From assembly GCA_009746045.1 (NCBI GenBank), contig RPFO01000448.1:3330049-3394048 (forward strand): DNA of 64,000 nt, read 5' to 3'. Position numbers and translations under genes: made by a program. The notes under the pieces were generated by a model that was not told the origin of the DNA, did no database searches, and saw only the letters and a list, made by a program, of their open reading frames with translations. This document shows positions 32,940-44,565 of this stretch, piece after piece (position 1 is the stretch's first letter; the number at the start of each line of letters is the position of its first letter). Source of the DNA: Mesostigma viride (lineage: Eukaryota > Streptophyta > Mesostigmatophyceae > Mesostigmatales > Mesostigmataceae).

Positions 32940-35900
32940 TTAAGCCGGTGGCAGCCCCTCCGGGGCTTGCTGGTTGCGTACAAGAGCGGTTAGCCACGCG
33001 TCAAGCTCCTTGCTCATATCAACGTAGGCTTGCCTTTGGTTGCCAAGGACCATGCACTGGAGCGGAAGAGCAGCGGAGATGCACAGATAGCAATCGACCA
33101 GGTCGGCTGGGCGGGACTCCGGCCAATCAGCCAAATCCAGAGTAAAATGCAGGGGGTCATGCATATCTCGCTTCCACAGCCGAACCGCCAGAACGGCGTG
33201 GCCGGGCAAGAAAATCTCCTTCTGCCGTCCGTTTTGTCCCTCAACCCACCTAACCTCCTCCTTCTCCAGCACTGAGGCCTCCCTCACCACCTGCATCACC
33301 CAAAAAGGGTGGGCGGAATTGTGGTTCACGTCCTCTCTGTCTGACGGAACTGCGATGTAATCATACATGCGCATCTGCCTGCCAATGGCATCCCTTTGAT
33401 CCTTCAGCAGTTCCGCCCGCGTCAGCTGGCGAACCGGAGGTATGGGCTGCGTTGGCGGCATCAGGCGGAAAGTTTTCATCGTTTGGCCCTCATCGTTAAA
33501 TTCCTCGATATGTGTCCACTCGGTCCGGCACTCCTCCCACCTGTTAGCTAGGCAGGCTGGGCAGTAGCACGAAAAACGCCTCATCATCAGGAGCCCCGGG
33601 TCAGACTTGTCCAGGCGCCACCAGTGCGCTTGCTTGATGGCCTCGACACGCGTCGGTATCATACGGGCGCCGGAGTCGAGGTCCTGCAATGAGGGAGAAT
33701 GTCAGAAACGGAAAGTTGGTATGTGTCAATAGATCAAGTACACATGAAGGGTCACTCTGCAGAGATACCCCTTTGAAAGTGCTTTGCATGCATTTTTCAC
33801 TATATAAGACGCTAATTCATACCAGTTCTTTTAGCATTATCAAATAATAAAATGCAAATGGGCAAAAGGTCACTCTGCAGAGATACCTCAATCAAGTTCA
33901 AGAAAAATTGAGTTTCGCACCTCAGGAAAATGAAAGAAATGACGGTGGACGCCCTCTGCCCGAGCGCGGGCCGACTCCCTGCTCGTGGTTTTGCCTCCTT
34001 CCCAGCTGTCCCGCATGTACTTGACGATCTGGCGCCCTGTAACGATGCCCTGGTTCTCAGGAATGCATTGCATGTTCCTCACAATGCACTTGAACTTCGC
34101 TCCCTGACCATCCACCTCCCCCTTCCCGTGCTGCTCACCCAAGTAGTGGTACTCGAAGGATTCCAAGTCGGGATCCTGCATGAGGAGGCGGAAGACGGCG
34201 TTAACCACGTACTTGGACTTGAACTGGGATGAGCAGTTGTCAGAGCACATGAACATCCTCTTCACCCCCACACCAAGTCCGCGCAGGGTTTCCATGATTG
34301 TCCTCAGCGCGTAGACGAGCGCCCGCTCTCCCCGCTTCATCTTGGCTTCCCCGAGAAAAAAGAACGTTCGCTTTGCCATCGCACCATTGTGCAAATATCG
34401 CACGATCATGGGCATGAGGACAAAGCTCGTCTTGTGAAAGTACTGCGACTGCAGTTGGACGTAGTTGTTGTTCTCGTAATTCTCGGCCCAATCTCCATGC
34501 ACGAGCACATCCCCCTCAGTCATGTTCCTCTCCCGGTCCTTGATCGTTGCCGACTGCCACCATGACGTAAAGCAGTGGTTGGTAAAGTCCTCCCAACTCT
34601 CGATAATCGCCAGCCTCAGCTGCGCGGGCGTTGACCTCATCGTTTCCTGTACGGGCCGCTTGACCTTCTCCGGGACCCGCCGATCGGTCGCGTCCTGTTT
34701 TAACCAAGGGATGAAGTAAATTTGCAAGTAACATATTCATAAAGTATCAGAAAAGCCTTTAAATTAACATCGCGCTGCAGAATGACGCTGCGAAATAATT
34801 GCGTCACAAAATCCAAACACGCTTACCTCCCCTGCCGGTCGGGAAACCACTACCTCCTTCTTCACGTATCTGAACCAATTTAGTAGTTCTGTTGAATTCT
34901 TGTCCCGGTCACACAACACCCAGTCTTTGATGCCACACCGGGACTCGGGACACGAGTTCTCCATACATGCCCTCTTCAGAATGCGAAAGACAGACCCCTC
35001 CTCCATGGATGGGTCCCCTACCCTTGGCACCCCTTCCTCATCCTCCACGATCCTCTCATTTATTTCAAGATCGTCAAGGTCTTGCCCCTGCCATTCATCT
35101 TCCGTCACATTATTGTCCCCTTCCTCCTCTTCGTTTCTCGCCGAGTTTGCCCCACCCCCCAGCTCACTACCCCCATCCGCCTCCGCCACACGGCAATGGA
35201 AGTGCTTCACCCATTCGGTCGTGTGCAGGCTTTCGAACATCCCGCACGTGCCGTCAGGCAATCTCGCCCTTAAACATCCCTCACACTCGTCGCCGCACTT
35301 GCAGTTCTTGCCGTGCTTCGCCTTGCAGTACCTAGTCCATGCCGCTACCTTCGACTGCATGACCGTATGCGTCTCACAGGCGCACACGTTTCTCTCCTTC
35401 CACTTCCCCTTGACGGTTTTGGGGGCGTACTTGCAGAAAGTCGTATATCCGACATGGATGCCGACATCCTTCTCATACTGCGGACTTTTCTTGTCCCAGT
35501 ACGTGTGCTCCGCTAAAAACTTGAGATATATGTCCTCCTTCGAGGTGAGGTAGAAGTAGGCCCCTTGGACACCAACCAAAATCGCACGATTGCCAACTCG
35601 TTCGTGCGTCTTTATGGTATCCCTCTCTTGGGGCGAAGCGCGCGAGTTCTCCTCATCAGTCCAAGCCTGCGCGATCGACTCGATTACAAATTGGGGCAAC
35701 TTCCTCTTCTTTCGCGCCAGCGCACGCGTCAGGAACTCCATCTTCTGTTGCTTTCTGATCGCCCGAACTTTGAGAATGGTCTTCGCGGGGACACCCGTCA
35801 TTCTCTCCAACTCTGCCGCCGAAAACTCCTTCTCGATGTCGTCCCCACAAAAAAGAGTTGACACCAAAATGATCTTGACGTCTCTGTCATGGTCGGATTT

Positions 35901-36352
35901 CGACAGGTCGTCAAAAAGGGCGATCAGCCGAGCCACCCAAGACCTCGACAGTTGTGCAAGCCGCTGCTCATCAAAAAGCTTGGCCACCGGAATGTCAAAA
36001 TGCTCCGCCTTGAGCTCGTCAGCCCTCTTATTGAAGCCATCAACAATCTCCTCAAAAGAGGCCCGCTTGGTAGATTCATTCCTCATGTGATGAACTACGT
36101 TGTACGCCTCATCAGCAAGATGAGTCCCCACAACAGACTTCTTCTCGGCGTACTGGCCAGGCCTTTTCGCTGGCTTCCTGACGGCGGGCGAGGTGCTGCG
36201 GTTCTCATTCCCGAAATTTCGTTTCGAGCTGTTTTTCAGATCCGCTGCAAGGGGCGTCGGTGTCCCGATGCTCAAGTTGTGGGCATTGAGTCGATTAGCA
36301 AAGCCGCCACGCAAGGAGGAGGAGGTTGGCGAAAGAAACACCCGTTCCCGTG
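32940..36352 (-). CDS. DDE/D-transposase-like protein with Cys-rich N-domain, at least three exons
   Basis: Exons on the minus strand are about 36352-34827, 34694-33921 and 33683-32940, with GT-AG phase 0 introns, giving about 1,010 residues. The first exon opens at an acceptor, so a start exon upstream is missing. A lysine-rich helical region comes first, then a metal-binding-like cluster (RNVCACETHTVMQSK then KNCKCGDECEGC). Next is a core with VHGDWAENYENNNYVQLQSQ, MCSDNCSSQFKSKY and LGEQHGKGEVDGQGAK. The Asp in GDWAENY, the Asp in SDN and the acid in HGKGEVDG are candidate catalytic residues. The same trio (FSENY, SDG..QFKN, HGKGPVDG) occurs in unnamed transposase-like proteins of many animals. 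The last exon has a 'PFWVMQVV'-type chromatin-reader-like segment. The three exons are each open throughout. No terminal repeats were located. Confidence 0.65.
33747..33888 (-). repeat. Two palindrome copies in intron 2 of the DDE-like gene
   Basis: GGTCACTCTGCAGAGATACC occurs at 33749-33768 and again at 33868-33887. They are about 120 bp apart inside the 237-nt intron. A diverged copy, CGCGCTGCAGAATGACG, sits at 34770-34786 in intron 1. Confidence 0.85.
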
Positions 36353-36394
36353 CTGCAGAAACAAAAAGAAATTCACGGAAATTAACATATTAGC

Positions 36395-36584
36395 AGGGTC
36401 ACTCCGCGAAATGACCCCACCTTCTTCGCAGATACAAAAGAATCTCAATTGCGAAGCAAATATAGAGAAAGTCAAACTTCATGAAATTTTTGGTAGCTCT
36501 GCAGCGCGACCCTTGCGAAGTTACACACAAGTTTTAAGGCCTTTTCGTATGGAACTGAGAAGAGGTCGCGCTGCAGCGCGACCA
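36395..36584 (-). repeat. Palindrome copies upstream of the first recognised DDE-like exon
   Basis: GGTCACTCCGCGAAATGACC is at 36396-36415, a half copy (CTCTGCAGCGCGACCC) at 36497-36512, and a perfect palindrome GGTCGCGCTGCAGCGCGACC at 36563-36582. A last relative (GTCGCTTTGCAGAGTGACG) is at 37278-37296. If the gene has an upstream exon these lie in its first intron. Confidence 0.8.
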
Positions 36585-37998
36585 AGATTTGCATCATTGG
36601 AAACACACCTTCCCGGCTCATTTTTCAGGCGTGTCGTGTCGTTGCCGAGGTACCTGGATGATCACACCAAGACAGGAAAATACGTGAATTAATTCATGGA
36701 ATTATTTAAGATTCTACTAAATGAAATTGAATATTGAACATAATTGTTTTAATCATTATTGTTTAATTATGTAGCAGAAATATGGAAAGTATTTATTGGT
36801 ATTTATATAGTTTTAATTAGTATTTAGTACTATTTCTATTACAATCATTATTGTTTAGATAGAAGAAATATGAACTGGACAGACTAGCTATCTCTAATAC
36901 TAAATATTTTCTACTTATTGTATGAAAAAAAGAGTGATGTCCATAAATATATGTAATATTGTCATAAAATTTAATCTATATTTTAAATTTGTATTCATGG
37001 CATTAATCTATCTAGTACTAGTCATTTATATAAAAAACTAGTACAGTAAGTTAGCAGTAAATAGGAAAATATATTTAACAAATATTAGAAAGAACATATA
37101 TCATATTCATAACAATAATCATAATAATAAGCATATGGACAGCAGAAAGTATAAATATATTGGCTAGCATGTTAGTATATATCCCCATACATTTACTATA
37201 CCCGATTCATTATATTTATTTGTATACCCCAAAAGTTCTGCATTCGAAATTTTTGCCATACCACGTGGCAGTAGGCACGTCGCTTTGCAGAGTGACGACT
37301 GGTGGTAATATGACAGATGATCTCTCAGACGACGTGCAAAAAAGCACCGGGCTCACGCTAGAATCGAACCGCGGACGTCGTTATCCACGGCAGCATGGTG
37401 ACGCCCGAATCCAAACATCCCGATTGTAGCGTCAAATTGGCTGCGTGTTGTTCCTTTTTATACCTGCGGGACCGTGAAGACCGACGCTTGGATTACGTCA
37501 CATTGTGAGTCGTCCAATCCGCATGCGCGGTTTGTCAATAAGAATAATCTAGCGCCGCGTTTCGCCTCGTTGGCCGAATGGCGAGCATGCCACGTTTTCC
37601 GTCCTGAACGCCGGTTACGCTGGGCCGTTGACAGGGGTCGCTCCACGGACGATCGGTCACAACAGCTGTTGGGTTTCGAAAACCGCACCACCACTGCTGC
37701 CGCCATAGCTGTTTTCTGTAATAATCATCGCTGCCTAGCTGAAGATGGTGAGGACTGCCGCCTCAACTCGCCGCCATAATGAAAAAGGTGCATCAACAGC
37801 GCAGTCTTTTTTGATGTCGAGCGTGATGTTTGTTGCTATGCCTTCAAATGGTCCGGTTAGTTTATAGCTAGCCCAATTCTAATCGTGGTCCTGTTCAATG
37901 CCGTTTTTCCCCCTTCCTGATTTATGCGTGCAGGTAAATGTGCAACGAACCCCTACTTACTCGCGCGAGCAGGGTGGCGTCTATGATGCCCTTTTGTA
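36585..37998. other. AT-rich intergenic sequence, no gene recognised
   Basis: 36700-37250 is very AT-rich. 37330-37420 contains a B-box-like GGTTCGATTC on the minus strand but does not fold as a tRNA. The plus-strand frame at 37474-37779 (101 codons) has no recognisable domain. Confidence 0.45.
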
Positions 37999-38610
37999 GT
38001 CCTCAGCCAGCGATATGGCTTGTTTTTTCGTGTTGGTCCTCAGCCAGCGACATGACTTCTTTTTTCTGGTTGGTTCTCGGCCAGCGATATGCCTTCTTTT
38101 TAAGGGTTGGTCCTCAGCCAGCGACATGGCTTCTTTTTTCGTGTTGGTCCTCAGCCAGCGATATGCCTTCTTTTTTAGGGTTGGTCCTCAGCCAGCAATA
38201 TGTTTTCTTTTTTCGTGTTGGTCCTCAGCCAGCGACACGGCTTCTTTTTAAGGGTTGGTCCTCAGCGAGCGACCAGAGTATTTTTTCGTATTGGTCCTCT
38301 GCCAGCTAAATGTTTTCTTTTTTCGTGTTGGTCCTAAGCCAGCTAAATGTTTTCTTTTTTCGTGTTGGTCCTCAGCCAGCGATATGTTTTCTTTTTTCGT
38401 GTTGGTCGTCAGCCAGCGATATGTTTTCTTTTTTCGTGTTGGTCCTCAGCCAGCGATATGGCTTCTTTTTTCGTGTTGGTCGTCAGCCAGCGATATGTTT
38501 TATTTTTTCGTGTTGGTCCTCAGCCAGCAATATGTTTTCTTTTTTCGTGTTGGTCCTCAGCCAGCGATATGGCTTCTTTTTTCGTGTTGGTCCTCAGCCA
38601 GCGATATGTC
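37999..38610 (+). repeat. 37-bp minisatellite, about 16 copies
   Basis: The unit is TTGGTCCTCAGCCAGCGATA then TGTTTTCTTTTTTCGTG, with variants (GACATGGCTTC, AATATG, GTCGTCAG). Open frames on the plus strand (FFRVGPQPAI..., SSASDM...) are a product of the repeat. Confidence 0.95.
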
Positions 38611-38639
38611 CACCACCACCATCCATGCCCTACCAGCCA

Positions 38640-38820
38640 TTAAGAATGTACTCCAGCACGCAAAATGTACTTCGTACCGAAGTTTGTCTTTTTATGCTGA
38701 AAATTGTCATGCATGATGTTTGCAACCAAAATAGACCTCGTACAAAGTTTGGTATCGATCGGACGTCATCTTGGTGACATTTGCTAGCAATAAAGGTACA
38801 TTTTTGTCATTTTTTGTTAA
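38640..38820 (+). repeat. ~175-bp satellite unit, left of the piggyBac-like element
   Basis: This piece (GACCTCGTACAAAGTTTGG, GACATTTGCTAGCAATAAAG, TTTTGTCATTTTTTG) matches the units at 40.56-41.23 kb. It has apparently been separated from them by the insertion at 38821. Confidence 0.6.
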
Positions 38821-40556
38821 CCCGTGTTTTTTTACAACGCGATACATCGCGTTGTAGGGTTAGAACGCGATGTATCGCGTTGTAATCTGACACGTGGCAA
38901 ACCTATTGAACATGCGATTTTTGGTCTGAAACTTTCAAGATAGGTCAGAAACATCTCATAGAATTCAAGAAAAAATCCTGGTATTTTTGGTATTTTTTTT
39001 GTGACAGCTGCAAACAAATATGTACCACTGAAATCAGGCATTTTCGCGGGACGAAGGTGAAGACGACGGCGATGGCGGCAGGTAGATCTCGCCAGTTTTC
39101 GCGCGAATTTCAGTGGCTGTTGGGTGGCACGACCATGATGATGCGTTCAAAGGTTGATAATTAGGTTTCTACGAGTTTGTTGAGGTACTGGGGCAAAGGA
39201 AACGTAGTTTTTTCCAGTTTCTCACCCAACTTTCATGCGGAAACCCTGGAAACCGGCATACATATTATTACGTCAAGACTCGGGTCTGCTGCGGCACCAT
39301 GCTTGGTATTTCCATGGTGTTTCGACTTCTTAACACATGTTTATTCATTCCGAACGTCCGGACTCTCGGCTAAACCGAGAATTGTGCAGACTTTTATTGG
39401 GTAGCGCCGGGCATGATGGTGCCTGCAAATAGCGTAAGGCGTGACCGTGGCTATTGCTACGGTATGCTGTATTTTCCTGGAAATGGCCTCTGCCACCGGC
39501 TCAATAGTGCTTGCAGGCGTAAGTATATCGTGTTTCTACCTAGTTTCTGCCAGTTTTCCACTTATTTCTACCGACCTCTGCCCAGCCTCTCTAAGACCGC
39601 CATCCTACTCGACGTTGCTTGCATGTCAGCCATAGCAGGTTGCAGTTGTGCAGTATTTAGGTGCTGTATACGTCGCCAAGCCGTGCATATATCGTGAGGA
39701 TTGGATGTTGATGGTTTATACTGCGTTGATTGTGCAAGAAGACCAGCTAGGTGCCCATAATCATGGTGTATAATCATGTGTTGTTAGCATCTTGCCACCA
39801 TTTGCTAGCATGCATTCCAGCGTCATCTTTGCCTGCATGTAAGCTCATGGATCACTCAACCTATCCAAGCCTTGCATTACACGTGCCTCTTTCTTTCAGT
39901 ATTGCACGCGTTATGGAATGAAAACCCAGCACCTCCGTTCCCACGAGGCATGTGCTCAACACGTTGTGAGAGTGGATGATGCTTTGGCTATGGCTGCCTG
40001 ATTCAGTCATATTAGTCATCCAGTCATGATGTTTGATGCATGTTTGATGCTGTATAACTTATACAACACCTATTTTCAACGTTTTGACCCTCCAAGCTCA
40101 CTATGGCCCCGTTTATGGGGCTCATGTCGTTGCGTCATGTTGTGAAGGGCTCTCATTTTTCCCACTGCGTTGTACTGCGTTGTAATTGTGATGCTAATGA
40201 AAAATAGCTCCAGTGGCCCAATGGGCCTGAGTTTTGTTTCACAGAGCCTGCATATGTTGCCCATAGCTCGTGCAAGAAGCCAGATTTTTTTCATGAACCA
40301 TTTGTGAATAAGCACATGACTTGTGACCTAGGGTCAAGAAATCGCGGTCATGGTCAGACCCCCCTGTATTCAAACCAGTGTATCTCTCTAATGAATTAGC
40401 ATTTTGTAGGTCTGAGTAGCTCAAAAAATCCTTTGATTTATGGGCTTTCAGGAAAGTATATACATGACCATGAAAAAAAATTTTCCTGAGGTGCTATACG
40501 CGTTCTAAAAAAAGCTTACAACGCGATATATCGCGTTCTAATTAAAAAAACACGGG
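38821..40556. mobile_element. piggyBac-like non-autonomous DNA transposon
   Basis: The element is 1,736 bp, bounded by TTAA at 38817-38820 and 40557-40560. Its 13-bp terminal inverted repeats CCCGTGTTTTTTT are perfect. Inside each end are palindromes of the type AACGCGATRYATCGCGTT: two on the left (38836-38853 and 38864-38881) and one on the right (40520-40537). A TTAA target and a 5'-CCC terminus are the signature of the piggyBac superfamily. No transposase frame is present; the longest internal frames are under 100 codons. It lies inside an older satellite. Confidence 0.85.
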
Positions 40557-41230
40557 TTAAATTAAATAGTAATAAATAGGAAACAGTACTAAATCACGTA
40601 AAACCATCATGGATATTTGCAAGCAACCTAGTTACCACTAGAATAGACCATGCACAAAGTTTGGGGTCAATCTGAACTCTGAAAATAGTGACGTTTGCTA
40701 GCATAAATACTGCATTTTTTGCCATTTTCAAGCATTTTGCTCAGTGTAAGCTACTAAACAATATCAAACTACGTCATAAAGCTATGAAATATTGGAAGCA
40801 ACCTAAACACCACTAGATTAGACCATGTGCCAAGTTTGGGCTCAGTCTGACGTCAAAATAGTGACGTTTGCTAGCATAAATGGTGCATTTTTTGCCATTT
40901 TCAAGCATTTTGCTCAGTGTAAGCTACTAAACAATATCAAACTATGTCAGAAAGCTATGAAATGTTGGAAGCAACCTAAACACCACTAGATTAGACCATG
41001 GGCCAAGTTTGGGCCCAGTTTGATCTCAAAATAGTGACGTTTGCTAGCATAAATGGTGCAATTTTTGCCTTTTTCAAGCATTTTGGTAAGTATAGTTGCC
41101 TCAAACTATGTCAGAAAACTGTGAATTGTTGTAAATAACCTGTTTGCCACTACATTAGACCATCCTCAACTTGTAAGGTCAGGCATAGGTAAAGGTAGTG
41201 ACATTTGCTAGCACTATATACAAGCATATT
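40557..41230 (+). repeat. ~175-bp tandem satellite, about four copies
   Basis: TGACGTTTGCTAGCATAAAT recurs at about 40690, 40862 and 41037, with a weaker copy near 41200. Each unit also has AGACCATG..CAAGTTTGG, TTTTTGCCATTTTCAAGCA and AATATCAAACTA.GTCA. Copies two and three are nearly identical and the outer ones are diverged. Confidence 0.9.
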
Positions 41231-41650
41231 ATGCCTCTTTTCGCATATACACATTAAAAATAACAAGACATCATCATATCATGGCCTTAATACAAGGTGT
41301 GCAAATGCAAATCACACCAGATCGGATGACCAATGATGGGTGGCTGCATGCCAACACATCTACCAGGCTGCAGGGTGAGAGGCCACATCGCTACAAGACA
41401 GGAATCCTCGCAATTGCACAACACCGCTAGTACACTGTGCACATACCCCAAGAGGATTTGGCTACAAGCCATAAAAGTTTGGCCATGCTAACACATTCTT
41501 CATCCAAGCAAAATGCAGCCTCTCCAAACTCAACTCATTGATTTAAATTCAGCTAGGCCAGGCGTGCATGCTCTACTTGCCGACAACCATGAGTAAACTT
41601 GTCTACCACTTCATTCCATGCGCCGGTAGATGGCACCGTCTCATCTACCA
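41231..41650. other. Unassigned sequence
   Basis: No gene, repeat or RNA feature is recognised. It may be the downstream flank of the minus-strand gene that follows. Confidence 0.4.
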
Positions 41651-41651
41651 G

Positions 41652-43630
41652 TCATCCCCGGCTCCCATTCCGCATCCTCCTCTCCCTCTCCCTCTCCCTC
41701 TTCCTCCTCCCCCTCCCCCTCCCATTCTCCCTCCCCCTCTCCCTCCCCTCTCCCTCCTCCTCCCCCTCCTCCTCCCCCTCTTTCTCCCCCTCTTTCTCTC
41801 CCTCTTCCTCCTCCTCCCCGCCTTCACTGTCACTGTGCACAGCAGGGACGGCATCGTCTATGTGGGTGCCATCACCTGCGTTCACGGTGCCAGCCTAGCT
41901 CCTGTGGAAAGAAGCGAGCGCGGCCAAATGCCTCGACTGGGTGTGGGCAGCCGCACACGAACTGCGTCACCTCCGCCAGGGCATGATAGTCCTCATACTG
42001 CCCATCAGCCCACATCGCCTTGATGAGCAGGTGACCTCCCCTTTCCTGAACCTTAGTGACCCAGCCATGGAAGCGCTCCCTCTTCCTCGCTATCCCCGGA
42101 AACAGGGCACACAGGCGCATCCCGATAAGCGCACGTGCTCCATGCTCGGCAAAGTAGGCATTGCAGTCATCCTTTGCTGCTGCCCTGGCGGCGGTGGCAG
42201 TCTTGTAATGCTCAAAGTCAATCTGCGGGTGCTCTTTCAACGCCGCCACCGTGGCAGCTGACAGTTTGCCGGTACTGATCAGCTCAGGCTGGTGCACCTC
42301 TGCCGTACCGCCCACTGTCCAGTGCTGCAGGTGTACATCAGAAATGGGGACCGTCATCCCTGCGCTGCCGCCACCTAATGTCACTCTAGAAAACTGGCCC
42401 GTCCACGACGGTGCGTAGTAAGGAGAGGCGACAATGCTGTCACGCTCCGTGCGATCGCCTTCCAGATCAAGGACCTTCACCAGCATGTGTGGTGCCCACG
42501 GCATTCCCTGCCCGCAGGTGACGGCTGGCCGCTTAACAACGAGTAGGTCGCTGCGTCGTATGAGGCTTCCATTCACCTTGAAGGTGTGCCTGCCGGAAAT
42601 CAGTGTGCGCAAAGCGGGCGTTGCCGTTGATGTGCTCCCTCGCGCAGCGGGCGCACATGCGCGGTTGATCTGCGCTTGAATCTCGCGGGCAGGGCAAGCG
42701 ACGTGTGAGATTACTTGTTTTATGGGCAGCCTCAGTGCTCGTGTTGCCCGCGCAACCGACTGGTCGCCTGCAGATCGCAGCGGTAAGGGTACCGCCTTGT
42801 TCGCTTGCAGTTCACGCTTCTCTTTGAGCTTTTGCTCCATGATGTCGAACAGATTCTCGTTGTTGGCACGCACATCCTCCACGGACTTTGGCACCTGCTC
42901 AATCCATCCGTCCAGCAACTGCTGCTTCTCAGCGGCGACGATGTCAGGAAAAAGGCTGTGAAGGCTAGCGCAGGTACATCTCCTGGCACCGCCCTCGTCC
43001 CATTCAAAAAGCGGCACTAGACCAGGACTTCCTTTGGGGGCCTTGCCACGCTCTATGAGGAGGCACCCATAGACAGGATCTCCCTGCGGGGTGTACCCAA
43101 TGGGCGTGACCCCGTCACAAGCCTCGCCATTAGGCCCTGTGGGCTGCCACTTGTTCACCGGTGCATTTACCAACGTCTCCGATGCGGCTAGGCGCCAGCG
43201 GACATACACGGTCATATCCGGGCCCCAAAACACTTCGAGATCGAACACCTTCGAAGAGCGGTGCCTCTCCCTCTCGGCTTCGGTTGCTGGCTCATCATCC
43301 AAGTCGGCGGTGGCGCCCGCGCCCGCACCCGCGCCGGCGCCTGCGCCCCCACCCCCGCCCGCGCCCGCGCGCGCGCCTTGGGTGGCGCCCGCGCCCGCAC
43401 CCGCGCCGGCGCCTGCGCCCCCGCCCCCGCCCCCGCCCGGGCCCGCGCCCGCGCCCGCGTCTTGGGTGGCGCCCGCGCCCGCACCCGCGCCTTCTCCCCC
43501 GCCCCCCCCCGCCCGCGCCCCCGCCCGCGCCATGGGTGTGGCCCGCGGCTGGCTTCTTCGGAAATGCGTCCATCGATTTCACCCACCGGCCGTCAGCGGT
43601 GGATGCACCCTTTCGGCCACGTTGTGACAT
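41652..43630 (-). CDS. Unidentified protein with Gly/Ala-rich N-terminus and acidic C-terminus
   Basis: The best start is ATG 43630 (MSQRGRKGASTADGRWVKS). Its frame must shift by one base in a C-run near 43500 to join the long frame that is open from 43533 to 41872 (553 codons). After ~75 residues of GAGAG repeats comes ordinary sequence: EVFWGPDMTVYVRWRLA, LVPLFEWDEGGARRCTC, a DIMEQKLKEKRELQ helix, and near the end FHGWVTKVQERGGHLLIKAM followed by WADGQYEDYHALAEV. The last part looks like a Tudor/chromo-type 'G.V....G.YL..W.DG..E......' fold common in algal proteins. A further acidic exon (about 41885-41652: DSEGGEEEEEGEKEGEKEG) probably follows. I do not know the function. Confidence 0.5.
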
Positions 43631-44058
43631 CAAGCGCGGCGTCCCCAATAGAACAGTCATGCAATATGAATAATCATTAGTATCAACGATGCGTTCATGC
43701 AGGCGTGAACTGTGAAATACAACAAGCATGCAACAACGACTCCAGCACACTTAGTAAATACTGCTCATAATATCTGTGGCACATGCAACATGGTTAAAAC
43801 ACACATGGATGACCTGTATGGCTGCACATGAACTGTCCACCTAGAGAAGACTAGAAATTCAGCATGATATCAAGAGCCATCCACACAAATATATGTCTTA
43901 CCGCAGCTTAGGGCTTCTTCGGGTTGAGTTGGCGAATCGAGCTTGTTGAGCCCTGCTCGAAGTAATGCTCAAATGCGATGCCCAGGCCCGCCAGCACATC
44001 ATCAAATGTGATTAGTTTCACAGGTGGTCCGAAGAGTTCCAAACGTGGTTGCTAATTT

Positions 44059-44565
44059 TCAGGCAGTGCCTGAAGGCCGCCTCGAAAGTGAAACGCGAAA
44101 GTGAAAAGGGGTCACAAACCCTATGTTCATATCCTTGACTCCCCCGTCGAGAACGAACCGAAAACCAGCGCCATGAACGAACTTGTGACGAGTAGATGAC
44201 GACATCGTGGTTATGGCGTCGTACCCCCCCTGGTGCAGCTGCTGCTTTATCGCCGCCTTCCTGTCCTCTTGCTTCCGCCCGGGCGAAAACCAGGCGCTTC
44301 GCAATGCCTGGAGATGTGATATTCTAATGGGCTTCATGCACTCGTGGCCGCACTTACAGTCGAACGTCTCGTCGGTCACTAGGCTGCCGGCATGGGTGCT
44401 GCCGCTTAGCACTATGGCTGCGAACTTGCGCTTCCCATGGTGTCCCATCACCATGATAGCGAAAGCCAGGAAGCAGATAGCCACGATTATGTCCCAGCAA
44501 AGCCATAGCACACCTTCCGTTTCGACCGCCATGTCGGCCACTAGTCCGGATAGCTCAATGTGCAC
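44059..44565 (-). CDS. Unidentified Cys-containing protein fragment, possibly transposase N-domain
   Basis: The 168-codon frame begins MHIELSGLVADMAVETEGVL, has a hydrophobic stretch (IIVAICFLAFAIMVMG) and then DCKCGHECMKPIRISHLQAL with a basic helix GRKQEDRKAAIKQQL. The Cys motif followed by a helix resembles the N-terminal part of the same transposase-like group as the gene at 32.9-36.4 kb, but no catalytic core is present. A possible donor lies at AACATAGG|GTTTGT near the end. Its first ~25 codons lie in the arm of a large palindrome, so the 5' end may be a rearranged junction rather than a true start. Confidence 0.4.
   Translation of the reverse strand: MHIELSGLVADMAVETEGVLWLCWDIIVAICFLAFAIMVMGHHGKRKFAAIVLSGSTHAGSLVTDETFDCKCGHECMKPIRISHLQALRSAWFSPGRKQEDRKAAIKQQLHQGGYDAITTMSSSTRHKFVHGAGFRFVLDGGVKDMNIGFVTPFHFRVSLSRRPSGTA

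Noticed and set aside
34900..36692. Plus-strand frames of 217 and 267 codons
   Set aside because: Antisense shadows of the DDE-like gene, whose minus-strand frame has the recognisable motifs.
37340..37425. Possible minus-strand tRNA: GGTTCGATTC B-box-like sequence with TGGATAACG upstream
   Set aside because: The T-stem, anticodon stem and acceptor stem do not pair, and the distance between A- and B-like boxes is too short. At most a tRNA-derived remnant.
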